A program made the position numbers and the translations under genes. Source: Macquaria australasica (taxonomy: Eukaryota; Chordata; Actinopteri; Centrarchiformes; Percichthyidae). From it: a stretch of 64,000 nt of DNA. This document shows, piece after piece, positions 50,641-63,979 of the stretch. The first letter of the stretch is position 1. The number at the start of each line of letters is the position of its first letter. The stretch lies in the NCBI GenBank assembly GCA_005408345.1, contig SEMN01000184.1, positions 186,001 through 250,000 of the forward strand, given 5' to 3'. Under the pieces are notes generated by a model, which was not told where the DNA came from, did no database searches, and worked only from the letters and a program-made list of their open reading frames with translations.

Positions 50641-52589
50641 GAAGACACAGCACTGAGGTGTAACTGAGCTCCATTTGGAGCAAGAGGCATGCTGTTCCCT
50701 CTGGTACCTCCTCAACAGGGACACTTTTGTTTATACCTACAGTTTGCTCAGGAGAGAATAGTATTGACTCAGTCCCAGAGGAAAGGGGGAAAAAAGGTCC
50801 TCTAATATTGTTACCATCAATTTTCAGAATTGTTCCACTGTTGAAGACGTTACTGGTAGCCAGAATGGCAAGTCAGCTGCGTTAAACGTACATCAATGAC
50901 ACATTTTTATTGCAAATATGCTTATCCTGCCTGGTAATAAATAGATAAATAAATAATAATGTATTTTGTTGTTTTTGCTATGTTAAGAGAGAAAATAAGA
51001 AAACAATAAATTGCCCCTAGAAGGCTGGTGTTGACAATCCACATGATTGATTTAAATAATCTCTGGTTATATAGAGTATGTATATTTACCCAGTCCTAAC
51101 TAGGCTCTGCTGCCTGGAGTCTGTGATCATATTTTAATTTTATTACATACAACTCCAAACAAAGCTGAAAGATTTATTTACTTAACTTTTCAACTGGTAT
51201 CTGCTACCATCTCAGGTTTTTATGCAAGTAACACAAATAAATGGCTGAAAGTTAACATTATTTTAGACCATAATATGTGCTCAGTTCATTCAATTACTTT
51301 ATGCTAGGTCCAAGCAGAGGTAATGGCTTTGAGTGTATTAACAGTCATTGTATGGTCCTAGTAAAACCTCACATTTATGGGGTCATTGACTGTTACTGCT
51401 TTGGATGTCTTTGTTGCTCCTTCTGAACTGCATAATCCAGGTCTCTTAGGAGAAGACAAAGCTTCACGTTTTCAGGTGTCTCAGTATGAGACCTGCCGAA
51501 AGTTGAAATAAACAGTCCTTTCAATGATAAAATTAAATCTATGCTGAGAGAATTTTACTGACTCCCATCCAAGCAATCGCTGTAGCTGAATCAAGTGTGT
51601 CTGTGAAGAATGAGCTCTGTATAGCAGCTTGGTGAATCTATGGGCCGAAGAAAGCCGCATTTAATCATTTATCAAATAATGAAATAGTTTTTTGGCCTGA
51701 TTTTGGGAAAAAGATGGATCTTTTAAAGATGGATCACCATTTAAGAAGAACTCTAAATGCTCAGGATCCATTATGCATAAAGAATAGGACCTACAAAATC
51801 TAACTGGAATATGTATTCTTAGTGTGCTGCTTTGTGCCATTTTGCGGTACAGTAGTCATTGCAATTAGGTACTGTGCTCAAAGAAAAATCTCCCTGGTAG
51901 CTTTTCCAGTTTTTGCTTGACAAAGTATAGTGTTGGCTGATGGCAAAGCTGGTAGCTGTTTTCTCAAATGCCTGTGGTAAATTTCATTTAAAATTCCAAT
52001 CAATTAGAGGTACCTCTTGATTTGGTTTGAGCAAAACACGAATTAGTGGCTGATAAACAGCTGAAATGTTAAGTAAATACCTGTAAATGTAGTGTTGGCA
52101 TAAGAAATAATAAGTCAGCAGGGAGCAAGCCCCTGATTGGACCTCTGAGTATCTTATTAAAATATTAAACCTCCAAGGACGAACCTATTCTGAAGCAGGA
52201 GTTTTTGGGTTTTAATTATGTATGTACTAGATAACGAGACTCTATGATTGAGCTTATGGCAAGGTTTTGCTACCTCAGGTCAAGGACTAGTACACCCATA
52301 CATCCAATTGCCAGTCCTTCTCCTTATTATTCATATAGGAAAGTAGGACAAAGTGGAGCCAGTGAGGAGCAAAAAGGACTCTCTAGAAGAGTATCAATAA
52401 TAGAATTAAAAATGACAAATTTCTCAACTGTGATTCATAATTTGACGTATTGTGTTAAAACTGAGGATCAGCCATTCTTTGAAAGTGAAAATGGGCGTGT
52501 TCCTTACGAAATGAATGCCAGAACAAAGAGTCTTGGCTACAGTTACAGAGATGAAGGGCCTGCCTATTGCCGTTCTATACAGTAGACTT
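50641..52589. other. Upstream flank, nothing recognised
   Basis: AT-rich unique DNA. The plus-strand 113-codon frame at 52244-52585 shows no family motif and no clear splice context, so it is treated as chance. Confidence 0.45.
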
Positions 52590-52950
52590 CTCTGCTGGAG
52601 ATCTAATTTCAGTAATTAGAGCAATAAAAGAAGTGAAATCTCATCACAGTTAGAAGATCAGATCGGACACATCTAAGGCTGCTTTAGATCTTCTATTGAG
52701 CTTCTTTAGACAAAGACAGCTCGGGTAATTAAGTCTGGGAACCCCAATGGCTTTGGCTGACTCACTGTTATTAGTTAGGCTTGCAAGAGGACAATGACTG
52801 GAATAATAAGTCTGCCCTGATTATTTAGCCATATTTTAAACCATCAAAAAGAAAATTAACCAGAGGGCTGCACGTGCCGTAATGCATCAGCTTTTAAATG
52901 CATTATTAGTCACAGCCACCGGCGAAGCAGTATTTCATGGTGTTCTTGCA
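52590..52950. promoter_or_regulatory. Possible conserved non-coding element
   Basis: A repeat-free block with several homeodomain cores (CAGTAATTAGAG, GGTAATTAAG, TATTAGTTAG), a CACGTG E-box (GCACGTGCCG near 52871) and scattered CpGs. The texture resembles vertebrate developmental enhancers, but no alignment supports it. Confidence 0.25.
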
Positions 52951-55900
52951 TACATTTTATAGGCTGTTAAATCAATTACATAAGATACTGTGATTGAGTG
53001 TGTGATTTGTATTTATTGTGAATGCAGCCATATTTTAGAGATGAGAAAGGGTTTTATTTCAAAGTCCAGTTGCCAAAGAATCCTCTCTGCATTCTAATAG
53101 CGGCATGACTTGCTCAGGCTTTCTGAGAACAGCTCTTTCTCCTCTTATCCCCCGCAAATATATTACTGCAGCACGTTCAAGTTTTCAGACATTCATAATT
53201 GAGTAGCATATGATGAATAGCACAAGGGTGTTCCATTTTAGGCTGACTGGAAAACAGTGGCAGGATCTGCAATGAGCCAATACTTTCTTCCAGCTATCAA
53301 GCTCCATGTGTCTCAATACGGAAGACAATTTGCAACAGTCGGTGCTTGAGAAGGAATACGAAATTATAGTAATATGACACTTTTACATTTACATTTGCTC
53401 TTCAGTGTCTCATATCTCTTGTCCAGATATCTGTTTGTGTGTATTTTGGGATTAAATAGTTGAGATTTAATCAAATAACATACAATTATAATTACAGTAG
53501 CTATGGATATGGTAGACAAATAGTGAATACTGAAATCTCTGCTAATTGCTAATAAAAACACAATTATATTTATGTAACAGTTTTTGTGAGATTCTCTCAT
53601 TTTGTATCTTTTATCTTCTCTCTCTCTGCTTGCCTGTCACTCAACACTGTGAACCTTGTCTTCAACAATTTGCTTCCAAATACAGCCTAATACTTCACTT
53701 ACATTCAGTGTTGTATAATCGGGTGGGTGGTAAAGTAGCGTATGCAAGAATGTTAGTCAAATTTAATGTGGGTTAAAAAAAAACATGGCAATAGCCTCCA
53801 AGAACAATGTGTGAGCTCCATCTACTTATGTACCAGAATCTCACACATCTGACCTTGACTATCTCCCAGTCATTTCACTGAGCCAGGACCTTTCACACCT
53901 TTTGAATGTGACCTTTTTAAAAAGATATCCATGTCAAAACAGTGATGCAGCGTGGTGATGGATTATCACCCAAGTTATTTTTGTGATTCACCACAAGAGA
54001 GCTTGCATGGGGCTACTTCATCTCCAATTTCAGTATCCTCACTATGAAAAGATTGGCACATTGGCAAACAACTGTCTTTCTATCCATCAAAACTTTAGAT
54101 TGCGAATAAAACTCACCAGAGAGCATAAGTAATATTTTGAAATAACAATACTGTATGATATTGATGATATCAATCATATTTTAGTAGCAAGTTATGAATT
54201 TTACTAATACTTTGATATTTCAAAAGTAGCATTTAAATGCCATCAGGTTTGAATGCAGGCACATTTGAGGTGCTCCAACAATCTAATATTTAAGTGTTTT
54301 TTTTTCTCCATGAAATCTTGAGCTTTGAGTATTAGCCGCCTTAGGACATGAAACATGAAAATAAAGTCTGTTCTCCCAAGAAACTTGTCCTGGCATTAGC
54401 TGCAATTTGTCTACACTCATGACATTTGCTTAAGTAATCAGAAAAACAGCATATCTTTTATTTAATATTTTTTTAAGCGCTTAAGGCCAAATATTCAAAG
54501 TGTTGTGTACAGTTCTGACACCCAAGTATTTAGTATAGCCAATTTATGGCAAACTATTGATTTATTATCAGTCCTGCAGCTCTTGCCTTGGGGGAGCCAT
54601 AATATACCTATTGATGCATCCCCCTCGATCCACTGGCAATTAAATGAGGGGCTATTTTATATGGTTTTGTTCTTCGTGCTCATAAAGTCTCCCTATCCCC
54701 TGTCAAGTGACAGTTAGTATTTGAACATGAGTGGCTCTAAAGTTTAACCTAGGATTTATTGGTACGTGATCATAAGATGGGTGCATAAATAAAAGCATTG
54801 ATGGATACATCACCAGCCAAGGTCACAGACAATCTAGCACTTCTCAGCACAAGTGTTTATTGGGGGTGGGGGTGGGGGGGCACTCACTTGATTAAAAGAT
54901 GATTTAGATTGGGATCTGGGATGAGAGACATTTAGCTTGGTTCATTATTTCTATACTAACATAATGGGAGGTATTAAAACATTAAGGTCCTACAGGAGGT
55001 GAATGCATTTGTTATGACTTGCTGTGGTGACGTAAATTACCTACATAGCTTAAACCCTCGTGTTTTCATCGATTATATTCATCTTTTTGGGGGTCAGTGT
55101 CTTGAGAACATGACAGGTCAAAGTATGCTTTTCTGCTTGTGGATGAATATTTCATAACATAATAAGACATCTGATGGAGGTGTCTACTGAAGTGGAGAGA
55201 GTGTTGTTGTTCAATATAGGCATGCCATCTTACATTTTCTACAACATGTATCCTTCTCCAAGTCACCCAGTATCTGTTTTGACATTAAATCAACAGAAGC
55301 CTATTCCATCAGCAGTCTGACACTTGATATACGAATGATATTTGCCCCAAGTTTCAGGTTTCTGGAGGCCACAACTAAAGTGCAGAGTTTGTAATTTGGC
55401 AAAGTGGTTTGTTCAACATGGACTGCTTAAATGCAGAAGAATTTCTCACTAGAAGGCGAGAGAAAGAACTCTTGAGGGTGCTTTGATCGCTAGTTCAAAA
55501 TCCATTACTTTGGCTCAGTGGCAACAAGGAGATCCAGCAGTATAAATTAACATCAAAGGTAGATCAGCTAATGGGGAAAGGTCTACTAGTTCCATACCCA
55601 TAGAAAGTAAAGTGACTGTACCTTACCCTACCTGTTTTTATTATTCTACAAGAATCATGAACATGGCTTGAAGCTAATGTTAGAATTCAGCAAATGTAAT
55701 GTTTCTATTCTTTTGAATAATTTAGCTTTGACGTGATTTTTAACCATCTTTACGGGAAACAGAGCACATACATTGGCTTTCTATGTAAATATGTAGTATG
55801 AATAGTTTCCATGGGTTCAGATATACACATGGAGCCGATACAATATGCAGCCCTACATCAACAAGGAATTAAAAATGAGGATTCTTCCTTTGTCTTTTAA

Positions 55901-58900
55901 ATTCCAATATATGACTTGTATGAGCATGTATTTGAGAATACATTACAATTTGATTATCATAACTAGGCCATGGTTACTTAGTGTATAGTGCTCATTTAAT
56001 GAAACCTTCCAGAGTTCCCTGTAATGTTCGAGATCTTCGCTTTCAGGGAAATGTAAACGATGAAACCATTGACATAGCTCATTTATGTCTATGACAGCAC
56101 CATAACAGAATTATATCTCAACTAAGCAAATGACGCAGTAGGCGGAAAAAAAGTTTCAAATCAGTAGATACAGGAGGATAATGATTATAAACCTGAACCA
56201 GTCTATGTACTATAATGATGCAATGGATGACTGGCTTTTTTTTCTTTTTCCTGTGAAAAACCAAATCCAAAATATCCTTTTTAAATTGTTCTTATTCAGC
56301 TACTCAGCTTATGCACTGAGAATTTTGGTTTGCCTCCACTTGCACCCGTAGCTATGAAAACCAAACCATAGAGGTGTCTTCTTTTCCCGGCTTTGAGTGT
56401 GAGTTGGTTGGTTTTTCTCACAAAAAAATGCCATTTCTTGAGAATATATGATTTTTCCTTCCAATTGATTGTTTGGTTTTACTTCTTAGCAAACGGAAGC
56501 TAAGAACAGATTCCAGAGTACCTGCAGTGGATTTTAGGGCACAGAATGTATTGTTATTGAGAAAACATGAGCACAGATATAAACCGGTTTTGGGTTCCAG
56601 GTCTTCGAGTTTCAAAGGAACAGTACATTCCCATGCTCCTGTTACGATATCCAAAAAATGCACAGGGGATACTTTTATCCGAGTCTTTCATGTTCAGTAT
56701 CAGAGAAGATAAGCTCAAGTGATTTCTTTTTCCTTTTTACTATCAATTCGTGATGGACAATTCTCTCACTGTTTTTCCTGTGCAATCACCATCTTGGTGC
56801 AGCAATATTCAGCTAATCAAGACATATGAGCTGCATCATCCTTTTGGAATTCCTTTTTCCCTTGCAGGGCTTGTGATTGGTTCAGTAAACGTGATGATGG
56901 ATACATTTCCCACAAGACAAGACCTTTAATTAACTGTCTTTTGTCATTAACAGGAGCAGCCAAAAATCTTGATGGCTTATGAGGACACCCAGAACTACAG
57001 CCTGCGTTAGCCGTAACAATACCACTCCCATACAATAGTCAAGGTAGAAACAAATGAGAGCATGAAGAAGGAAGAAAGCAGAGCATGCTGATGTCATGCA
57101 TATTAAACCATCCAGCCCAGTGTTATCCTGTCCTCTGTTTTCACTCCGAACTAATGAGTCACCCTTGGAAGTAATTGTCATATCAGTCTCATTAACAGTG
57201 AGGCTATTTCTAAGTGCTTTTGCTCACTGAACTGTTTTTGAGTTCCACCACTGCTCTAAAGCAATGTTATTATTCATTTTTCATCACAGCTACAGTCTTT
57301 CAGTGGTGCATTGATATACTGGGTCACAATGAGTACAAACAAAAACATCTTAAATTTAATATAACAATATTAGTGTTAACCTGCAAGATGCTAATTTTGT
57401 TTATATTGGCTCCACTGCTCATGCTAATCAGTCCAAAAGCACAAAGATACCTTCTATTTATTCCAAACAAACCATAACTTAAGTGGATGTACACGCTGAT
57501 CTCTTATCACGTGTGGTTTCAACACAGCACACTTTGGCTGCAGTCTCCACCACTACACCTACCGTGTCACACCCCCTTTAAATTGCCATTGAAGGCAAAC
57601 AGGAGGAGGTGGGGGTGGGCGCAAAGGGTGAAATCATGTTCCAGTTGTTCTGTGTCAGCGTGAGCATCTTCCTGGGTCTGACAGATCGGCCAATTAACCT
57701 TATTTACCGTGTCTCTCCTCATCCTCTAACGAGCTCCACTGGGCTTCTTCCTAATAACGAGCTGCTGAGATTGGGGACCATTGGTGTGTTGGTTCCAATT
57801 GTGTTTGTCCTGCAATTATTAAGGTGACAAGATAGCGGCTCATGTACTCCTGGGCTGCCTGAGCAAGAATGTTCATCCTGTTGTTCATGTTGTTGTTTCT
57901 TTATGATTGGTACGCCTCATATGGAGTTGCTTGGACTTCAATTAGTGCAATGTTTATTTGCACAATTGTCAAATGATTTTGGTTCATAGGGACTACATTA
58001 ATACTGATATAATGAGATTATCTGACCTATACAAATAAAACATAATAGGAACTATTTACATGATGTTTACAAGCTTGAGTAAACAAGTGGAAAACTGTGC
58101 CTCTTTAATTGTCAGTCTAGAGATTGTCATGCCGATGTGGCGTTTGGATGGAAAAGGGATAAATATCAAGGTTGCTTTCTCTCACACAGATGAAATGTCA
58201 TTCAACAGGTCTCTGCAAAACATGTTTTTGAACTTTTCTTTCTTTATCATCCTTGTAGTCTCATCCCTAACTTTATCTGTGACACTATTTTTTGTTTTAT
58301 GTGACAAAAGTTTCACCTTAGCAAGCAAAGGGGGGAAAAAAACAACTTTGTTCTGGTCATTTGTGATTCATCTATTCAAGTAAGCCTGCCTTTGGAGCAG
58401 ATATACTCTCCGCTCCATGACCTTCACTGGACAAGCATTGGTTTCAGGGCTGTGATTTTCAGGTCCCCACTGTGTTTGGTGTGGATGCCTGTGGAGACAC
58501 TAATACAACCCATAGTGCAGAGTTTTAATATGGTACCCTGAGCAGGTACTACAAATCCTCTTCTATTCAACCTTCAGCCTTCTAGAGGCACTTGAACAAT
58601 CTTCAAGTTGCCATTTTTATGAAGCAAAGATATCTGTTGTAAACTAGAGGCACAAACATTGAGATCACTTAACTAGAGAAGAGTGTGTGTGCCTGAGTGC
58701 GTTATTTGTCTTCATACCTTTAGTCTCGTTTATTGCCTTAAATGCCTCTCGGGTCTTCTTACTTGCGTATAAACAGTCATTTACAAAGTCAATATGCCCA
58801 GTTAATGTTCAGTCAGTGATCCATACCCAGTGATGTGCTTAAGGATCTTGTAATGGTCTCATGTCAGGTTTATGTTTTTATGTCTCAGTAAGTGCTGTCA

Positions 58901-59141
58901 CGGCAACAAGCCGGCTTCGCTGCTGCAGCAAAGCTGTCACAAAATGTGATCTTAAAAAAAGGCTTATATTTACCTCATGTCCTTTAAGCCACATCCTCTG
59001 ACTCTTATGGTTGGAATATGTTGTTTCTAAGTAGGTAAAAGCTTATACAGATGTACATCAGTGTGTAGTCAAGCAAATAAAAACAAATATATGTGTGTGT
59101 GTATGTGCATCATCCTCCTCAGGTGGCAATTTAAGAAGACG
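52951..59141. other. Upstream flank, nothing recognised
   Basis: No exon or RNA gene recognised. The open frame of 107 codons at 58060-58383 has a hydrophobic stretch (FFIILVVSSLTLSVTLFFVL) but no homologue I recognise and no CpG or splice support. Confidence 0.45.
54861..54880 (+). other. G-rich tract with quadruplex potential
   Basis: G tracts of 5, 5 and 7 separated by single T bases; the longest can split into two tracts, giving four in total. Confidence 0.6.
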
Positions 59142-59486
59142 TAAAATGATTAGGCAATTAATGAGTGAGTTGATTGACGAAACATTTTGATGATAATAAT
59201 TATTTAAGTCCTTTTTTAAGCAAAAGTGCCAAATAATTCACTGGTTCCAGCCCCTTAAATGTGAATATTTGGTGGTTTTCTATTATAGTAAACTGAATAT
59301 TTGGGGGTTTTGGACTCTTGATCAGACAAAACACTATATTTGAAGACATCGCCTTGGCTTCTGGGAAATAGCGATGTACATTTTTCATTATTGTCAGACA
59401 TTTTATAGACCAAACCATTACTTGAATAATAGAGAAAATAATCTGCAGATTGATCGATAACGAAAAGAATCAGAAATTGCTGCCCT
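59142..59486 (+). mobile_element. Dispersed teleost repeat, copy B (fullest)
   Basis: This is the longest copy of the family in the window. It includes TTCACTGGTTCCAG, the AGTAAACTGAATATTTGGGG segment, GACATTTTATAGACCAAACC and a TGATCGATAACGAAAA terminal part ending in TGCCCT. The ends are mutually complementary in character (ATTAATGAG... and ...GATCGATAA) but too diverged for clear TIRs. No coding capacity. Confidence 0.7.
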
Positions 59487-62400
59487 AAATTTAAAGTACA
59501 CATTTTACTCATTATTGAGTCCAGCCCAGCTAAATTAATATTATTGTTGATAAAATCACATAGATATTGTGACCTGCATTATCACAGTATGATGCTGTGG
59601 TTTTAATGATACAATTTTAATGGTTTTAAGTCAGTCAACTTAACCATAAGCTATCACCGTGAGATCTTAAATACAAATGAAAATATAGTTTGAGTGTAAG
59701 ACTGTTACACTCTCAAACACTAGAAGCACTTCAGGTCAGATCAGGAGCTTATGGACAATTGCACTTCACTTTCAGGTTAATAGTAATATATTTGCAAACC
59801 GTGACAGAGAGTGCACTATAGTCCTGGTAGCACCCCATCTTAAAAAAGACAACCCAGCGGTTCCCAGGCAGTGCAGAGACATCAGAGAAAATGTAGCATG
59901 TCATCTTCTCTAATGCAACAGGAGCCATCTGATAATCAAGCTGGCAAGCTGCACTCACTTTTATTTGAACTGGGAAAGTTGATGAATCAGACTTGGCTGC
60001 ACACTTACGACCCTTCTAGCCTTCTCTCTTTTGTCTGTTGCTCGGCCAAGATTTGTGTGCCTCATCCATCTTATTAGGGCACAGTGCCCTCCAATATGCT
60101 ACCTTCAAAATGTGCATGGAGGGATCAATTCTATCCATTTAGATCGCAAAGAATGGAAATTGCATTGTGTTTCCACAGTGCATTTGTTCACGATGCCTGG
60201 AATGTGCAAGCTAGTGTAAATACACTTATACACAAATGCTTTGTTGCGTTTACCCCAACACGACAGTTGGATTACTTTTGTTCTGTAATAAAATTAGGGG
60301 TACGATTATTTTCATCATCAGTTATCTGCAATTTATTTTTAAACAAATGTCAGGAAAATTGTGAAAAGATGCTTGAAAAGTGACTCACAGGCTTAATCAA
60401 TCATCTATACATTTGCTGAATCACTTGATCATGATTCAAAAGGAGATATTTATGCCCTTTTCATCCAAATTCAATAAAGTTGAATTGAAAGAACATTGAC
60501 AGAACTGTGGGTGTTGGGAATTCCTTAGGGCTTTATGGGGCTTAGAGACTCTACCATCCCTGGAAGGTATCGGAGCAATCATGAAACCCATCCAGGACCA
60601 CAATGTACATACTGTATTTCAAACTGTGGCTCTTTTCCAGCTCAAAAGAGCTCATTTATTGTGGTAGAGCTGGGCAATATGTTTGAAAAACATATTGATA
60701 TTTTTAGACTGCATTACAACGGGATTTTTTTAACAGAATAATAATATACAGTACTAACTAGCCTTTAATAAATGCCATTATATTCACGCTGAATAAACAT
60801 TCTTTCACTGAACTTTCTTAACATTAAAGTCAGGTTCTGGCTAAAGAACTGCATGGCACTACATCATATTGCAGATTTACATATGATTAACACTTGAAAT
60901 ATGCGAGTCAAGCTTTCTCATGAAATTTTTAGAATTGTTCTAACTGGCATCAACATAATAATGTGCATATTCTGTCTGATAAATGTAAAGCAGAAGACGC
61001 AACGTGCACTTGCCTCTATTGATGCTGTGACACTGTGACCTTCAGTATAGCAGTTCATGTCTCCAGTTTGTCATTATGTCATACTAAATATATCAGCTGC
61101 CAACAGTACCATACTGTACTTGGCTGCCAATCTACTGGCTTTTCATTTGTAAAAGAGAATAGCACAATGAGCAAGCAACACATATTTTTCAAGCTAATTT
61201 GGCTACTTCACAAAGCAGAATTATTATTACAGTACTTTGCATCATGATAGGATACTTCGTCATTATACATTTTTGTTGGATCTTGTGTCTAATTAGCTAT
61301 TTTACGCATCCCTTTCGTGGAAAAAATGTGTTTTTGTTTCAGTTACGGGCCATCACCATAGCTCAGGCAGAGAGGATGGGAGGGGGCTGTACCAGAGACA
61401 TGTGTTGCTGATGTTGTTGCCATCACCCCCCCCCCCACCACCCATTGGGTCATGGGAAATTACAAACATCAGAGTAGAGGCGGTTAATTCTCTTACACAA
61501 GCTTGAAATGATTTGTACTGATTTACAACTGCTAATGGCAATACTGCGATATATATGTGTCAATATGAGTCACCATATTTTGCAGAAGGCTTGATGGCAG
61601 ATACAGCAGGTCACATCAGACAGAGAGAGAGACAGAAAAAGGGTGTCTGCTTAATATTGTCACGTTAACAGGAACTGTATCAATACCCTTCCCTGTACAA
61701 TGAATCGTAAGGTTGCTATAATTTCTGAGGCAGTTTGCCATTTTAACAATCCTGGCTTATGGGGAACCACAGACAGCCTGCTGTGCTCTTCCTTCATTTC
61801 CTTTGTTCTAATTTCTATTTCTATCCTCTGGACATGATCCTCATTGTCAGTTGTCGGCCTCAGCGATTGAATAGCCTCGTCAAGCCTCCCCAGAGTCCCC
61901 TGCTCTGGAGCAGTCTTGGCAGGAGAGGGACAGATGACGTTGCCTATCTCTGCCTTTCTCTAGGAAATAGTGGCACTTCAGCCTTTGGTATTACGTTGAT
62001 TGATTTCCTCGTAGATGGTATGATTTGTTGGAGCACTTATAGGGCCAGGATGGTTAAGTCACTGTTACTACATTGTCATACCTGCTGTTTCGCCTGATGT
62101 AATCCTCCATATTTACAGATTTGGATGACATAGTGGTCTGTTTATTGTACAGTACCTCTATGTCCATTGTTCTGTTGATTGATTTGACGCTGAAGATGCC
62201 ATTGTTTTCATTATTCTTGAAATAAATGTCAGTTCACTTCAGAAGTTTGTAAAATCTGAAACAAAGCTGGAATATAAAAAAAAAGGCAATCATCTGCTTT
62301 CCATTAAATTAGTCATTCAAATTCAGATTAAAGTCTTTCTAGGACAGTCTCACTGCTAGTATCATCACCTCAGGCATGCATGCTTTGCCTTTGTGTTTTT

Positions 62401-62559
62401 ATCTTAAAAGAGTTTCTACATTTTGTCTTAGGCTCTGATTTCCTCACAGAATATTCCCCAGCATACTTACAAGGGACACAAGAATAATTCTTATATCTAC
62501 TGTCAAGAGTCTCTGACTTTTACCCTTTTTTTCATCACTCACTACCCACACAATAATAG

Positions 62560-62560
<1 letters not shown>
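59487..62560. other. Upstream flank with minor repeats
   Basis: It contains a likely transposon remnant (60664-60720) and an 11-base C run (61426-61436). No exon or RNA gene recognised. Confidence 0.45.
60664..60720. mobile_element. Possible fragment of a fish DNA transposon
   Basis: TAGAGCTGGGCAATATGTTT followed by an ATATTGATATTTTTAG segment resembles the start of a widespread fish repeat family that begins AGGGCTGGGCAATAT. Only one end is seen. The assignment is from memory. Confidence 0.4.

Positions 62561-62596
<36 letters not shown>
62561..62596. repeat. (GT)n microsatellite
   Basis: Eighteen perfect TG units. The Cys-Val frame over it is only a translation of the repeat. Confidence 0.98.
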
Positions 62597-62597
<1 letters not shown>

Positions 62598-63551
62598 AGC
62601 AGCAGCAGCCAGTGCTGTGGTCAGATGTTTATATGTGCCACTGACATATCTCCTGTGTAGCTCAGCACTCTTTAAGAACATGGACCCTTCTTTGCCTGTC
62701 ACTGTTGTCTTCTTGTGTAAGTGCAGAGGTGGACAGATTGTGCTTGGCCTTGCGTGCCCACGGCCTTTTGTTTTGAGTCCCTTTGGACCTCCCTCTCGTG
62801 ACAGGACCTGTGTTCAGGTGGAAACCCTGCCGAGCACCCTGCTGGCAGGTTAAGTGCTCTTGCACATCACCATGGGGACTGAAGACAGACAGGCAAAGAA
62901 GGTGTTTCTCTATTCTTCCCTCTCTATTCTTCCGTAATGGTTCTTCATTCGTGCTGCAGGCTTTCATGTATTGCTCACATCATATTTCATGTTTTATGTT
63001 TATTTAATTTGCAGCATATTCCCACAGAATGAAGTGAGTGGATTTTAAACTTGATATTAATTTAAGGCTATTAATAATAATAATGTGGATATTGTTAAAA
63101 TATTTAATACAATGGAATTGTCAGTGTGTGGGCTTCGTTCACACCTCCGTTAGACTTTAAAGGCTATTTCTTTGATAGCTCAGGTTAGTGGAAGGTGTGT
63201 CCTGTGCGCTTAGCTGGTAGTTTATTGCTTGATGTGACAATAAATACACTAAACATCAGCTTCACAACAATTTGTAATCCTTTTGGTGTGTTTATTTCAC
63301 TTCTAAACACAAATATGTGGATGTGCTTTTCTAACCAAATTATTATTTCTATTTTTTCAATTTACCTGAGCTGGTCATCTTTCCCCGGACTCCTCAGCAG
63401 CTGTAGAGATACCCTCTTGGGTACACGTACCCCTGCTCGATTTCTGTAATAGAAACTTGCTTATTTGAAACTTAGGTTTTACTCTTGAGATCATGTGCAT
63501 TGTTTCTGAGTTAAGAAAATATACACTGCTACTCATTTTTTTTAAACTTAC
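62597..63551. other. Flank, nothing recognised
   Basis: Unique sequence of mixed composition without a supported exon. In the direction of minus-strand transcription it follows the candidate donor at 63544-63551 and may be intron. Confidence 0.4.
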
Positions 63552-63979
63552 GAGGAAACCGACCTGTGTCACGTGGAAGTAGGATTCGGGAATCTTTGAG
63601 CTGCAGTGTGAATGTAACCAGTGGCAAACTGTAAAGCATATGCCCACTTTGCCGTTTGGTCTTCATCGTCCTCCTCCTCCTCCTCCATTGTTTGCCCCGT
63701 TCTGTTCTTCTGCTTGAGGCATTTGCTGAGCAAGCAGCTTTCCTCCTGCCAATTTCTTGACTGTTGAATGTCTAAATGCTTCAACGCAAATGTTTTCATG
63801 AGATAATTCCCAGAGAGCAGAGATTTAATTAAGTGTGCTCGGTTTGTTTTCTGGATCTTCTGCTCATCAGCGTAGTACAGTCGCAGAACTAAACCGCCGC
63901 GTTTGAACCATTCATTCCAATCAACTTGAACAGGCATTGTCTCTCTATTGTTTGTTGCTCTTCTGGCTCTGGATGTCAT
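63552..63979 (-). other. Candidate exon with 136-codon ORF and strong splice donor
   Basis: A minus-strand ATG at 63977-63979, preceded by an in-frame stop nine bases upstream, opens a complete 136-codon frame ending with TGA at 63569-63571. Seventeen bases later GGTTTCCTC is followed by GTAAGTTT, a strong 5' splice site. CpGs are more frequent than in the flanking 1 kb. The predicted peptide is basic at its start (MTSRARR), has an acidic run (EEEEEDDEDQ, residues about 99-108) from a CTC-rich triplet repeat, and shows no signal peptide, membrane segment or family I know. It could be a distal alternative 5' exon of cdh12, a long non-coding RNA exon with a chance frame, or a lineage-specific gene. 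Not established. Confidence 0.3.
63668..63687. repeat. (TCC)n trinucleotide repeat
   Basis: About six CTC/TCC units; on the minus strand they read as GAG codons and create the Glu run of the candidate frame here. Confidence 0.9.

Noticed and set aside
52244..52585. 113-codon plus-strand frame
   Set aside because: No domain, no Kozak or splice support; treated as chance.
58060..58383. 107-codon plus-strand frame with a hydrophobic segment
   Set aside because: No recognisable family, splice or CpG context; AT-rich sequence easily gives hydrophobic frames.
61759..62097. 112-codon plus-strand frame
   Set aside because: No recognisable motif, and no clear donor or acceptor flanks it.
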